Positions 1-9,579 of a DNA stretch of 64,000 nt are shown here, in pieces. How positions within the stretch are numbered: position 1 is the first letter of the stretch; each line of letters starts with the position of its first letter. A model generated the notes under the pieces. That model searched no databases and had not been told where the DNA came from. It was given only the letters and a program-made list of their open reading frames with translations. Made by a program: the position numbers and the translations under genes. The stretch is from Symbiodinium natans. Its lineage: Eukaryota > Sar > Dinophyceae > Suessiales > Symbiodiniaceae. The DNA lies in NCBI GenBank assembly GCA_905221605.1, contig CAJNDS010002120.1:483664-547663 (forward strand), read 5' to 3'.

Positions 1-103
1 CACCCATGTAGCTTTGACAGCAGCTGTGAGGCAGAATGGAGAGGGGGGAGCCCCGTGCAGTGGCGTCAAGGCAACCCAGTGAGCGAGCGTGTGTCGTCTC
101 ACT

Positions 104-172
104 TTGGGGGGGATTCTATTCTATTTGGGGTAGAAGAGGGGAATCCCTAATTTGGGAAATGCCCGTTTGTAC
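104..172. mobile_element. Family D element, diverged
   Basis: G-rich opening, ATTCTATTCTATTTGGGGTA centre and AATCCCTAATTTGGGAAATG close resemble the family D elements at 24265 and 10627. Both ends are worn. Confidence 0.4.
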
Positions 173-412
173 TGTCTCTCTCAAGCACGACTCCTACGAA
201 ATGGGGCCTGCGCACACGGTTTTTGTACTGGTTCCACCATGGCTACAAGACCGCAGCTTGGAAGATCTTGGAAGGAAGAGACCATGCAGATGGATAAGTA
301 CTTCGACGATGACTGTCTCATGGGCAACCGGGCACCATCCCCAGCACCTGGCAATTCTTGGACTGTCGGACTGCTCAAGAGTAGGTCTCCAACACATGCG
401 CTCCAGCTCCGG

Positions 413-463
413 TTTAGGGTTTAGGGTTTAGGGTTTAGGGTTTAGGGTTTAGGGTTTAGGGTT
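413..463. repeat. Telomere-like array (TTTAGGG)7
   Basis: Seven uninterrupted TTTAGGG units ending 7 bases before a TSP1 exon. Confidence 0.95.
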
Positions 464-469
464 ACAAAG

Positions 470-535
470 GATTGTGAATGGTCACCGTGGACGGACTGGA
501 GCCACTGTGGCTGCGATGTTTGTGGCGAGGACTCG
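470..535 (+). CDS. TSP1 exon (repeat start)
   Basis: Encodes CEWSPWTDWSHCGCDVCGE: the three-tryptophan opening and paired cysteines of a TSP1 repeat. It follows ACAAAG directly after a telomere-like array. Confidence 0.8.
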
Positions 536-687
536 TTGGGCATTTGGTCGGCGGGGTTAGTGCAAAACACCTCAATGATTGCATGTCGGGTCAAGAGAGT
601 CTTTGATATTGGAAGTGTGGGACACTTTGGCTTTGTGTGAATTCGGAGGCTTTCAGGCAAACTCTAGAGGTGCGATCGTCTGATGCA

Positions 688-800
688 GGCTGCCTACTGC
701 CTTCTGCCACGAGCCGTGTGAGGATCGCAAAGCACAGACGACGAGGGTGCGGCATATTGCTAACCAGGCGCCGCTGCAGAGCGGGAGAGCGAAGGAAGAG
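688..800 (+). CDS. TSP1 exon (middle)
   Basis: After GATGCAG the frame reads CHEPCEDRK then TTRVRHIANQAPLQSGR, the basic R-x-R strand of a TSP1 repeat. It probably continues the unit begun at 470. Confidence 0.65.
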
Positions 801-898
801 GTAACCACCTGACTCCACGGTGGTGGTGATACACGAAGCAAAGTAAGGGAAGACCCTTACACTAACCCCTAGGCCCGAAACCTTAAACCCTAATCCCC

Positions 899-958
899 TA
901 GGACGTCGCCGTGTGCAGGCCCTCGGTACTGGTGAAGCCTGTTCTGGGAAGTTCAACA
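899..958 (+). CDS. TSP1 exon (middle, GG-x-x-C loop)
   Basis: After CCTAG the frame reads GRRRVQALGTGEACSGK, closely parallel to the exon at 12919 (HRRVLKLGTGAGKKC). Confidence 0.65.
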
Positions 959-1323
959 TGCCACCGACCCAGCACGGACCAGGTGCTGCTAGATTATGTT
1001 AGATTTGCTAGCCATGTTGGCATGAAGGCACAATTGCTCACCTGCTGTTATGAGCTATAAGTGTGACTTCACTGCCAGACCCCGTAGACGCCGACACCAA
1101 GGACAAAGCCTTGCGGGTTTGAGACGCCTGTGCAGTGTTCGTGCCTACCCCAGCTGCCTCAGCTGCAAGTACCAAAACATTAAAGGATAGAATTCAAGAC
1201 GGCTGCACCTCGGCATATGTCCCAATAGGGGTTTTCTAGGAGCCACCGGAACCCAATTCAGACGCAAGTTTGCTGTGACACGGACCATCTCCATCAACAC
1301 GTTTGTCTCGAAGTGAGTTCCGA

Positions 1324-1365
<42 letters not shown>

Positions 1366-1960
1366 TTGCCCCCTGCCCCCCACCCTCCCTCGCATGATGT
1401 AAGCTACTATGCCGACACCCAAGACTCCGGCCTGTAAAAGAAGAGGCAGCGAAGTGGGCTTAAGATTGAAAGTTGGTTTTGAAGTGCCTAAAGGAAAGTA
1501 TATGAAATCCACAGGCCCCCAGTGTGGCATAAGAGTTCAAGAGCGGCCCTTTAAGTGACCAACAGGGCCTTGAAGTCCCAAGCCTGGGGGGCCATGGCAC
1601 AAAAGGCGGGCCCCTAAACGGTGCCATAGGGAGGTTCCCTGTCAAACGGATGGTTTGGGAGGGGCCTGAAACGGACGACCCAAATAACAACGAACTTGGT
1701 GACTTCACCGGAGACCCTCAAACAGCGGACAGATCCTGAATAGCCAAACTTGATGATATAGTGGGTCGTGCTCAAAGCTGGCCCAGTGGTCAAAAAGCAA
1801 CTCTGTGAGCTTGAAAGGCGAGCCGCTTTGTCGGTTTTCCTGTTCTGCAAGTGTTGATGTCCGACCGGCACAGAAGAACAGTGCCAGAGCCCACACCTCG
1901 GGAAGGAAAGAGAGGGAAACTAGTGCTGAAACCCAACGTGAAACAGTGGAGACTCTTTCG
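959..1960. other. Intron-like stretch without recognised exon
   Basis: No convincing coding frame on either strand. It contains a 39-base C run (1327-1365) and otherwise unique sequence. Confidence 0.5.
1327..1365. repeat. Poly-C homopolymer
   Basis: 39 consecutive C, followed by further C-rich sequence. Confidence 0.97.
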
Positions 1961-2013
1961 TCATACAGAGTCCGCCAGGTGGTTCGAACCGTCAAGACTG
2001 GGAAGGGCGAACG
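1961..2013 (+). CDS. TSP1-like exon (middle)
   Basis: Frame reads SYRVRQVVRTVKTGKGE, matching the basic middle strand. A telomere-like array begins about 10 bases later. Confidence 0.5.
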
Positions 2014-2022
2014 CTGAACCAG

Positions 2023-2103
2023 CCCCTAACCCCAAACCCCAAACCCCAAACCCTCAACCCTCAACCCTCAACCCTCAACCCTAAACCCTAAACCCTAAAC
2101 CCA
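2023..2103. repeat. Telomere-like array, CCCCAAA / CCCTCAA / CCCTAAA blocks
   Basis: Three heptamer variants follow one another in homogeneous blocks. Confidence 0.9.
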
Positions 2104-2204
2104 AATATGAGAGTTAGGGCCTCCAGGTGCGAGGGGTGCTTTGAGAGGTCGTTTTGTCCATCGTTTCACTCGCGCTATCATTGCGCGATTTCCTGCTGTG
2201 GTGT

Positions 2205-2258
2205 TCAGGGTTTAGGGTTTAGGGTTTAGGGTTTAGGGTTTAGGATTTAGGATTTAGG
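2205..2258. repeat. Telomere-like array (TTTAGGG), ending in ATTTAGG variants
   Basis: Five regular units, then degenerate units before a TSP1-like exon. Confidence 0.9.
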
Positions 2259-2280
2259 ATGGTGAACAGCCGCTAGTTCA

Positions 2281-2345
2281 TGAACCAAGAGCTCAAGAAA
2301 CTGGCTGGTGAATGTGATGGAAGTGCCCGGTCTAGCAGCGGGTCT
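2281..2345 (+). CDS. TSP1-like exon (G-x-C loop)
   Basis: Frame reads LAGECDGSARSS, comparable to the GEACSG loop at 899. The frame stays open to 2525 but loses TSP1 character. Confidence 0.45.
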
Positions 2346-2542
2346 TCTACGGTGTCTGGCGAGGTCGAAGAATCCATCAAGTCACTAAACGGTATATTCA
2401 ATATTACAAAAACTACACAAGGTATATTACATATTACAAAAACTTGCATAAATGATTTTAATTTTACGTTTCAAGTTCCTCAGGAATCTGCTCTGGCCTA
2501 CGGACAGGTTGCTTCATCTAGCTGAGCTTAGAAGCCACCTCA

Positions 2543-2580
2543 GGTTGAGCGAGTGGGGCCAATGGCGGCCATCTCGGTGG
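2543..2580 (+). CDS. TSP1 exon (repeat start)
   Basis: After CCTCAG the frame reads LSEWGQWRPSRW, a typical W-x-x-W opening. A family A hairpin begins about 12 bases later, and the next exon (2733) supplies the C-x-x-C-G-G-G continuation. Confidence 0.7.
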
Positions 2581-2591
2581 TGACCGCATAT

Positions 2592-2698
2592 CCCAAAGAG
2601 CCCAATACCCCTGAACTAAGGAATATTCCTTAAATCATCATAAGGATCCCTGTATAATTTAAGCTATGTTCCTAAATTGAGGGGTATTGGGCTCTCTG
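2592..2698. mobile_element. Family A hairpin element, copy 1
   Basis: Terminal inverted repeats CCCAAAGAGCCCAATACCCC and AGGGGTATTGGGCTCTCTG flank an AT-rich palindromic core with AAGGATCC. No coding capacity. GCATA occurs on both sides and may be a target duplication. It lies within a TSP1 intron. Confidence 0.88.
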
Positions 2699-2732
2699 CA
2701 TAGCTGGTGCAGCTTCCGTTCTGGTTTGTGGT

Positions 2733-2795
2733 TGGAGCCGCCTGGCAAGGACTCGATGCAGTGCGACCTGCGGTGGGGGCGTACGCACCAGCATG
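2733..2795 (+). CDS. TSP1 exon (C-x-x-C-GGG)
   Basis: Frame reads WSRLART then RCSATCGGGVRTSM, the canonical first-cysteine turn. Confidence 0.75.
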
Positions 2796-2864
2796 TCGCG
2801 TTCACAGACATTCTGGGTTCAGGGGTTCAGGGGGAGGGAGGGCAGGCTGCTGGAAGATAAAATG

Positions 2865-2948
2865 CATTGTCCGGAGGGTTGCCCGGTGCCCAGGCGTCGA
2901 GTGGATTCAGAAGCTGACTATGGCGGGCTTCCCTGCGTGGCCTCTTTG
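2865..2948 (+). CDS. TSP1 exon (middle)
   Basis: CPEGCPVP followed by RRRVDSEADYGGLPC: basic strand and GG-x-x-C loop in the expected spacing. Confidence 0.75.
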
Positions 2949-3028
2949 AGGACCTCCGGGTTTGCCTCAGCGGCAGTTAGGCATCGTCGGCATATCTGTT
3001 TGAACCATCTGCAGTTGCCCGGATGCAG

Positions 3029-3104
3029 GAAGACGGAAACCTGCAACACGGAGCCTTGTGAGCACAGCCAAGACTGCGTCGTCTCGGAGTGGGGTGCTGA
3101 GATG
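3029..3104 (+). CDS. TSP1 exon (repeat end plus next start)
   Basis: After GATGCAG: RKTETCNTEPC closes one repeat and DCVVSEWG opens the next. This end-plus-start exon plan recurs at 10745, 11919 and 27655. Confidence 0.8.
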
Positions 3105-3444
3105 TAGAGTTACATTTACCTCTTCGGGTAAAGGGTTTGCACTCTTTTGAGCTTTGTGCCAAAAGGACCTGACATCTTTCAACCCCCTTGAAAAGCGCGT
3201 GCACGAAAGAAAGGGTTTCATGCTAACCATTGCCAAAGGGTCTTGCAACCCAAAACTCCGGACGATGCCGGAGGCAATGTCCCTCAAGTCAAAGAGATTT
3301 TACAGTTGAGCAGAAGCTGTCATAGGGAGCCCAGCTCGTCAAGCAGCTGCTTCATGCCTGTCGTTCCCTCCCTCGACATTCAAGTAAGGTTTCTCCTACA
3401 GGCAGCTTCGAATCCCAGCCATACTCTATAGCCGCTCTAGCCTA

Positions 3445-3645
3445 TTCCGCGGATAGTCTGCAGAGTTCCCGCGGGATGAGTTGCGGGGTTTTCTGAGGTG
3501 GGCACTGGGCACTCGAGGGATAGCTTGGCGGGTTTCTTTGCGTTCCAGTGATACTCAGATCTCCGCGGAATTCATGGCGGGCGGGCACTCCAGGGATACT
3601 CTGTAGGATTCTCCGCTGGGTTGCAGGATTGTCTCTGTTGGGGGG
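3445..3645. repeat. Degenerate tandem repeat (GGGATACTC...GGGCACTC type)
   Basis: Loosely repeated words such as GATACTC, GGGCACTC, TTCTCCGC and CCGCGGAATTC. The same vocabulary appears inverted at 42040-42200. Confidence 0.5.
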
Positions 3646-3858
3646 CAGGAGATGCTGGCGGGGAGTAATTACGGGAGACCAGGGCGAGAAGTGGGCTAAA
3701 TCCAGCCTGAAGCATGAAGCATTCACGATTCAAGACCGAACCAACCTACATGGCCTGCGTCAGGTGGGCGGCCTGGCACGGCTGCGAGGTGGAAGGTGCA
3801 TTCACCTGGGTTTTTGAGTAGAACTGCGCTGGAATTCAGGTTTCGTGCGCAAGCACAA

Positions 3859-3900
3859 GTTGAGACATGCAGAGCCCCTGCTGTCTGCCTACCGCTACCG
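3859..3900 (+). CDS. TSP1 exon (repeat end)
   Basis: Frame reads VETCRAPAVC, the C-x-x-x-x-C close, after an AAG acceptor-like site. Confidence 0.55.
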
Positions 3901-3950
3901 CTGCCTCCACTGCTCACTCTGCAAGACTCTGCACTGGGAGGAGCGCTGCA

Positions 3951-4015
3951 GATGACCAGGCAGAGACGCATCGAGACCTACGCTGAGGCTGGGGGCTGGG
4001 GGCACTCTGCGCATC
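3951..4015 (+). CDS. TSP1 exon (middle)
   Basis: TRQRRIETYAEAGG matches the R-x-R-x-x strand and GG loop; it follows GCTGCAG. Confidence 0.6.
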
Positions 4016-4175
4016 TCCGCGCTTTCCGGCTCTGAGTTGAGGAGTGTCTTTCTGTAGCACCGGCACAGTCTGTATGGTGATGCTTGTGCCGCAGTCTGTG
4101 TGCGGCATTGTAGGACAGAATTAGGACAGAAGTAGGCCTGGGTGAGCGCCGCTGCAAATCCCTGCTCTTCCGCTC

Positions 4176-4262
4176 CCGAAGGGCGACGGCGAGCCCTGCG
4201 ATGCGCCCCTCACGGAGACCGCGGGCTGCGCGGACCGCGACAGCCTCCAGTGGTACCCTGGC
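4176..4262 (+). CDS. TSP1 exon (GG-x-PC to end)
   Basis: GDGEPCDAPLTETAGC, then ADRDSLQW. The G-x-PC......ET-x-x-C layout is the C-terminal half of a TSP1 repeat. Confidence 0.65.
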
Positions 4263-4869
4263 CTCAGCTATTCTCAGCTACGCTGCGGTGCTTCTTCATG
4301 CAAGAGCCTCCGGCTCAGCCCGCCGCGTAACCTTGCGGATGGCAGGTGGGAGGTCCAACCAGGGCCCCCAGACTCGACACCACAAGAAGCACAAGAGAGG
4401 ACTGAGGGATCGCTGAGGAAGGTTACTCCCGAGGAGTGCCTCTTCCCAGGTGCAAAGGGTGACCGTGGCTCAGAGTCAGAGACAGGTTTGCCTGAAGCCA
4501 ACGATGGTGGTGGGGACTGGGGACCCTGTTGAAGTGACAATTTCGTCGCAACCTACAGTTGGCTCGTTTCTTGAGTTGTGTTCACGGTGTTCATGGCTTG
4601 GACACCGGTGGACTTGAAACCCAAAATGGTGGTGGGGCAATGGTGATTTTTCGAGTGGGTCCCAAATTTAAGAGGTCCAAGCGAGCTCTGGGGCCTGGGG
4701 AATTTTACGGTCTACGACTCTTCCTTGGTGCAAGGATGACCCAGCACTCTTTTTTGTCTGGAAACAGTTTGCATGTGGCGCCCTAGTCGGAGACAGTGAA
4801 TGAATGACTTGTGCCCAATGTGAGTTACATAGCCGCAGCACTCCAGCTACAAGACCACACAAGACCGTT
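4263..4869. other. Intron-like stretch
   Basis: No frame with TSP1 or other recognisable character, and no array. Short G-rich runs only. Confidence 0.4.
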
Positions 4870-4970
4870 GACAAGTTGAGGTGTTCCACCACAGAGTGGA
4901 GCGAATGGACCGCGTGCCCAGTTGCCTGTGGTGGTGGCCAGCAGCAGCGAGCAGGATGCTTAAGGGACCG
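4870..4970 (+). CDS. TSP1 exon (start and first turn)
   Basis: CSTTEWSEWTACPVACGGGQ is a textbook TSP1 opening, then QQRAGCLRDR. The 3' edge is uncertain. Confidence 0.85.
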
Positions 4971-5040
4971 GGTCAGCCTCTACTTGAGCTTGCTGTTTTC
5001 CACGATGTTCCGTGCTCTTTTCGTTCAAATGCCACCGAAC

Positions 5041-5092
5041 GCCCAGTCGCGCCATCTCAGCGGTGAGTCAGCGTGCATTCCGCCGGGACCTC
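5041..5092 (+). CDS. TSP1-like exon (middle)
   Basis: SRHLSGESACIPPG fits the loop before the third cysteine. A GTGAGT inside it could alternatively be a donor. Confidence 0.4.
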
Positions 5093-5271
5093 GGAGTCAG
5101 AGTTGAGTGGCAGATTCCCTCGTCATGTGAGGTCGTAGCTAGGCTGCTTGGGGTCAAAGCTACCTAGAAAGTCTGTCTGAAACCTCTAGGCCTATGTACT
5201 GGGATCCCAGGTTTGCGCGCTGGACAAATCTAATGCCTCACATGTGGTTCGTCCGCCGCAGCAACCAAGGA

Positions 5272-5340
5272 TGGCCAAGCAGGACTTGAAGGAAGTTCGC
5301 GGCTGCAATGTGGAGTCCTGTGAGCAGGACGCGGGCCCTT
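5272..5340 (+). CDS. TSP1 exon (repeat end)
   Basis: Frame reads KQDLKEVRGCNVESCEQD: V-R-x-C-N-x-x-x-C close of a repeat. Confidence 0.7.
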
Positions 5341-5442
5341 TGTCCAAGATTCCCCCAAGCATGAACCGGGCCTGAAAATTCAAAGATGTTCAAAGTTGTG
5401 CCGGTGTTTAGGTCCCGGTCGTCTAGGGTCACAAAAAGCTCA

Positions 5443-5593
5443 GCCCTAAACCCTAAACCCTAAACCCTAAACCCTAAACCCTAAACCCTAAACCCTAAAC
5501 CCTAAACCCTAAACCCTAAACCCTAAACCCTAAACCCTGAACCCTGAACCCTGAACCCTCAACCCCAAACCCCAAACCCTAAACCCTATACCC
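5443..5593. repeat. Telomere-like array (CCCTAAA)
   Basis: About 21 units, with CCCTGAA and CCCCAAA variants at the 3' end. AAGCTCAG occurs just before it and again just before the next exon. Confidence 0.95.
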
Positions 5594-5611
5594 CAGCTGG
5601 ATCAAGCTCAG

Positions 5612-5698
5612 GTTGCCTCTTGTCACCCTGGACGCAGTGGGGGGACTGCTCACAAGACTGCGGCTCCGGAGCCAAGGACTCAGATGGAAGTTTACGAG
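5612..5698 (+). CDS. TSP1 exon (start and first turn)
   Basis: After AAGCTCAG: CLLSPWTQWGDCSQDCGSG, then AKDSDGS. Strong TSP1 opening. Confidence 0.85.
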
Positions 5699-5704
5699 AA
5701 TAGG

Positions 5705-5841
5705 GGGTTTAGGGTTTAGGGTTTATGCATGCGGTCTTGCGGACTGTCTCGAAGAAGCTCCTTGGAGACAAACTACGTAGGACTGAATGAATACGAATTC
5801 ACTGGCAGGGTTTAGGGTTTAGGGTTTAGGGTTTAGGGTTT
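5705..5841. repeat. Two short TTTAGGG arrays
   Basis: About three units at 5706-5726 and four at 5809-5841, separated by unique sequence. Confidence 0.85.
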
Positions 5842-5852
5842 CGGGATCCCAA

Positions 5853-5936
5853 TGGAGACCCCCAAAATAGTAGGATCCCCCTACAAGAAGGACCCCAAGA
5901 AGGTATCCCCTAACTTCGGAAATCCCCCCCAAAAAA
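5853..5936. mobile_element. Family D element, intact reference copy
   Basis: Contains CCCCCAAAATAGTAGGATCC, AAGGACCCC and TATCCCCTAACTTCGGAAAT. Related pieces occur at 6223, 10627, 43186 and 60526. Confidence 0.6.
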
Positions 5937-5974
5937 GCGCTCCCAAAGAGCAGTGTAGAGCGTGCCACAGTCTA

Positions 5975-6140
5975 AACCCGAAACCCTAAACCCTAAACCC
6001 TAAACCCCAAATCCGAAACCCTAAACCCTAAACCCTAAACCCTAAACCCCAAACCCGAAACCCCAAACCCTAAACCCTAAACCCTAAACCCGAAACCCTA
6101 AAGCCGAAACCCTAAACCCTAAACCCTAAACCCTAAGCCC
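5975..6140. repeat. Telomere-like array (CCCTAAA with CCCGAAA variants)
   Basis: About 23 units with frequent G-for-T substitutions, indicating age. Confidence 0.92.
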
Positions 6141-6149
6141 TGTGCTGAG

Positions 6150-6215
6150 GTGTCGACCCGAAGCCGATCCATTGATCAGAGTGCTGGCGATGGAGGCCGC
6201 GGTTCAGATGTGGGG
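6150..6215 (+). CDS. Possible TSP1 exon (middle)
   Basis: TRSRSIDQSAGDGGRGSD resembles the middle strand, with S in place of the loop cysteine. A competing frame is open too. Confidence 0.35.
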
Positions 6216-6222
6216 GATTGCG

Positions 6223-6365
6223 CGAAAATAGGGGGCCCCCAAATATAGACCCCAAAGGTTTAGGGTTTATGGTTTAGGGTTTGGGGTTTAGGGTTTAGGG
6301 TTAGTCGGATTCCCTTGTAAGGACCCCAATAAGGTACCCCTAATTTCGGCAACTCCCCCTATGTA
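6223..6365. mobile_element. Family D element split by a telomere-like array
   Basis: Left half ends CCCCAAAG, right half resumes TAGTCGGATTCCC...GGACCCCAATAAGGTACCCC. Between them (about 6258-6303) lie TTTAGGG units. The intact copy at 5853 has the halves joined. Confidence 0.65.
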
Positions 6366-6542
6366 GGTGTGAGTGGTTGCGCCACAGGTAGTAAGTCTCG
6401 TGGACTCCTGGATGTCATCGCCAGCAGCATGAAATCGGTTTGTGACGACCTTGAGCATTCAGTAGAATCATAACTTCTGGCGCCATCAGCCATCCTTGCT
6501 TTTCTTGGTGCAGGTTACTAGCCGCTATTAAGCCGCTGCCGA

Positions 6543-6748
6543 CCCTAAACCCTAAACCCTAAACCCTAAACCCTAAACCCTAAACCCTAAACCCTAAACC
6601 CTAAACCCTAAACCCTAAACCCTAAACCCTAAACCCTAAACCCTAAACCCTAAGCCCTAAACCCTAAACCCTAAACCCTGAACCCTGAACCCTAAACCCT
6701 AAGCCCGAAACCCGAAACCCTAAACCCTAAACCCAAAGCCCTGAACCA
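6543..6748. repeat. Telomere-like array (CCCTAAA)
   Basis: About 29 units, regular for the first two thirds, variant (CCCTGAA, CCCGAAA) at the end. Confidence 0.95.
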
Positions 6749-6815
6749 GTATTCATGTCTCCCCCTAAGGGTAAGCGCAGGCAAGAGCTGCCATGCTTCG
6801 CTCAAAGAGATGCAG

Positions 6816-6866
6816 GAGTGTGTCCTGGAGTGCCTGCCCCAGCCTGGATGGGGTCCTTGGATGGCT
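6816..6866 (+). CDS. TSP1 exon (end plus start)
   Basis: After GATGCAG: ECVLEC closes one unit, then PQPG and WGPWMAW open the next. A TTTAGGG array begins at once after it. Confidence 0.65.
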
Positions 6867-6867
6867 T

Positions 6868-6929
6868 GGGGTTTAGGGTTTAGGGTTTAGGGTGTAGGGT
6901 TTAGGGTTTGGGGTTTAGGGTTTAGGGTT
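6868..6929. repeat. Telomere-like array (TTTAGGG)
   Basis: About nine units with G and GTG variants. Confidence 0.92.
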
Positions 6930-7225
6930 GCCCTGATTTTTGTTTGCTTGTGGTCGTCAAGTGAGCTTTTGCGGTTTCTCTTAGGCCTAGACTCTCCTGT
7001 AGAAGTTGTTGTTATGGATCACTGCTTTGGGGTTGAGGCTCCGCAACCCTCTGCAATGTTGAATGGATCAAGATGCGAGGCACAAACTAGCCGGCTACCT
7101 TACTTGCACTCGGCATTCACGCTCGCTCCGTCAGCAAGTTAATCGCGAAGCCGGAGAATCATGACAAGACATATGACAAGCAGAACTGTGAGGAAGCCGT
7201 ATGCTTTGCATAATGCCCTGAGCAC

Positions 7226-7241
7226 CCATTTAGGCTTAAAG
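7226..7241 (+). promoter_or_regulatory. Relict DinoSL (spliced leader) sequence
   Basis: CCATTTAGGCTTAAAG against the dinoflagellate leader core CCATTTTGGCTCAAG: two substitutions and one inserted base; AGCA precedes. Dinoflagellate genes re-inserted from trans-spliced mRNA keep such relics just upstream of the start codon. It lies about 66 bases before the ATG at 7308. Confidence 0.5.
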
Positions 7242-7307
7242 AGGTCCATGCAGTACACTTGCAACAGGTTTCTGAATTGCAATATCAGTACCTGAAGAAG
7301 CGCATCG

Positions 7308-8783
7308 ATGAGAGTCATGTGGCGAGGGCCGCTGATTGTGCTCGCACTCGCGCTGCTCGCTCACCTCGTTGGGGTGCTGCTGCCGATATCTCCGCAGCCA
7401 TCCGACCCCGCCGTAGCCTCACTCAGCTTACGATTTCGCGAACGCGTTGTCGCCTCATCGGGTCTAGCTATCAGCAGCACAGGCTCCTTCTTCCGCGATC
7501 GGGACATGGTCTTCTGGTGGCGGTTTGCGGACAACTTCGGGGCAAATCCGAGCACACCTTACATGTTCAACGCACTGCCATTGCTCGGATGCTTACTTCC
7601 GAGCCCAATCTGGGGCCTGGGCGCTCGTGACGCCGTGGTGCTGCTTGCCCGTGTGCCACCACCATGCGAGTATTGGTCATTGACAGTCTACGCAATGTTC
7701 ATGCCCCGACAACCCCCGTTGCCATTTGCGAGCCTTGGAGACTCAGTCAACATGATGAATGTGAAACAGCACGATGGTCTGTTCGCGCACGTGATTACGG
7801 CCAACCAGAGGACCTACGACCTGGTGGAGGAGGCGCTCGTTGCGAGCGGGCTGCCTGCTTCCGCCATCAATCTTGCTGCCGTGCCATCCGGCCTTGGCCT
7901 CTTCGACGACGTGATGCACCTCGTTGGGCAGGTACGGCTAGGGACGTACTTCGAGGCTCTTGCACGCCTGTACAAGTTCGCGAATCAGACCGAGGGCGAC
8001 GCATACATCCATTCCCATCCGCCCGTCTTCTACCTCCGAGCTGAGCACGACGAGGACGAGTGGCTACCTGCCTCCACCTCCCCGGGCTACCGGTCCCGCA
8101 GCCATCCCGAGAGCGCCGACGAGGCCCCCCTCGCTCCCGCCTTTGAGGCCCACGGGCGTCAGGTGGTGCAACGGATCGGGGAAGCTCTTCGCACATCTCG
8201 CACACCGACCCACACATTGGCCAACGAAGTGACGTTTGCAGCGCTGAAGTTCAAGGGCCTGGAGTGCCTGCAGAAGCGCACGAAGTGCCTCGGAGATGGC
8301 CCCGACGCCGCATACTTTGCCCCGAATGTCCATGAAGACAACGATGCGATGGAACTGCTGCAGCTGGCCACCAAGGATGAGATACATGTGGTCACGCTTG
8401 TACACCATCGGCTCCAGAACACGGCCATCTACGGCTCGATTGCCATGGTCAAGCCGTGGCGGCCACATCTGCCCACGTTGAGCAAGACCTTGATGGCGGT
8501 GCTGGGCACATCAATTGGAGTGACCAGCCTCGACTTCCCGCACACAGCATCACGCTTCGTCACATGGGTGTTCACGCGCAACGCCGCGCATTGTGCTCAG
8601 CTCATGGAAGGAGGCGTGCTCCCAGTGGTGGACGGCTGCTCCGTGGTCGACGAGGCTGACGTCCCGCACCATGGCTACCTCACATATTGCGAGCGCGTCT
8701 ACCTCAACCCCAAGACCGGACTCGGTCCAGAGTGGGATAAGCTCCTTCCGGCGCGCTTGTATCATGTCCAACTGCACTCGTGA
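7308..8783 (+). CDS. Intronless 491-residue membrane/secreted protein, unrecognised family
   Basis: The longest uninterrupted frame in the window, ATG at 7308 to TGA at 8781-8783. Residues about 5-27 (PLIVLALALLAHLVGVLLP) form a hydrophobic signal peptide or type II anchor after a basic N-terminus. The rest looks globular, with motifs such as FGANPSTPYMFN, PPPCEYWSLT, HEDNDAMELL, HVVTLVHHRL and TSLDFPHTASRFVTWVFTRN, and a charged linker near residues 240-285. I do not recognise the family. Codon use is GC-rich and regular, unlike the flanking intron DNA. The gene lies between TSP1 exons on the same strand. The spliced-leader relic upstream and lack of introns suggest a retroposed gene. No poly(A) remnant was seen. 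Confidence 0.88.
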   Translation: MRVMWRGPLIVLALALLAHLVGVLLPISPQPSDPAVASLSLRFRERVVASSGLAISSTGSFFRDRDMVFWWRFADNFGANPSTPYMFNALPLLGCLLPSPIWGLGARDAVVLLARVPPPCEYWSLTVYAMFMPRQPPLPFASLGDSVNMMNVKQHDGLFAHVITANQRTYDLVEEALVASGLPASAINLAAVPSGLGLFDDVMHLVGQVRLGTYFEALARLYKFANQTEGDAYIHSHPPVFYLRAEHDEDEWLPASTSPGYRSRSHPESADEAPLAPAFEAHGRQVVQRIGEALRTSRTPTHTLANEVTFAALKFKGLECLQKRTKCLGDGPDAAYFAPNVHEDNDAMELLQLATKDEIHVVTLVHHRLQNTAIYGSIAMVKPWRPHLPTLSKTLMAVLGTSIGVTSLDFPHTASRFVTWVFTRNAAHCAQLMEGGVLPVVDGCSVVDEADVPHHGYLTYCERVYLNPKTGLGPEWDKLLPARLYHVQLHS

Positions 8784-9579
8784 GCCGCTGCCATGTACCG
8801 CATCAGACGTGCATCATCAACGCTCCTGATCCAGCAACAGACACGCAACCGAAGAGACAGACGACCTGCGCTGTCAGGGTGGAACGAAGGTCCTGCGATT
8901 CAGCATTTCGTTGCCCTTCCACGAGACAATGAAGAATAATGCAGCTGAGCTGAATTGCAATGGCGACGAAGGCATCATCCATGGAGCTCCGTTTGTTCTG
9001 ACGAAGTTGAAGGCGCTGCGCGCCGTGCAGTAGTGGCTCTTCCGCACGCAATACTCCCTTTCTATTGACAGGGTCAGGCACAAAAGAGAAAAACACGGCT
9101 CACTCAGACATGTTACCCTAAACCCCAAACCCCAAACCCTAAACCTTAAACCCTAAACTCTGAACTCTAAACTTGCATCAGTCTCAGCTTGGTTCCTCCT
9201 TTTAAAGAGTTGGCCAACCGAGTGGCCACGTACACGGGACGGCTCCAGACACTGATCTCACAGCGGGGGAAGATCTGCAACTCAATTCCACAAAGCAACG
9301 GCATACGGTGAAACCATCAGAAATCTGGCAAAAGCTTATCACAAGCCTTGGTCAAGCTTCTAGAAAACATCACCAAAATCGTTTTGTAAGCACAGCGTTG
9401 GGAGATTAGGAGAGCGGGGTGGGGGGCGGGGGGAACCTTGTGAGTCCCTGCACCCCTAAACCTAAACCCGAAACCCTAAACCCTAAACCCTAAACCCGGA
9501 CCCTAAACCCTTAACATCCCTAAGCCCTAAACCCTAGACCCTAAGCCGAATGTTCACAGCTCTTAAGAGCATTTGGAAG
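8784..9579. other. 3' flank and intron
   Basis: Holds two short degenerate CCCTAAA arrays (about 9116-9173 and 9454-9547) and a G run at 9417-9433. No convincing exon. Confidence 0.5.
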
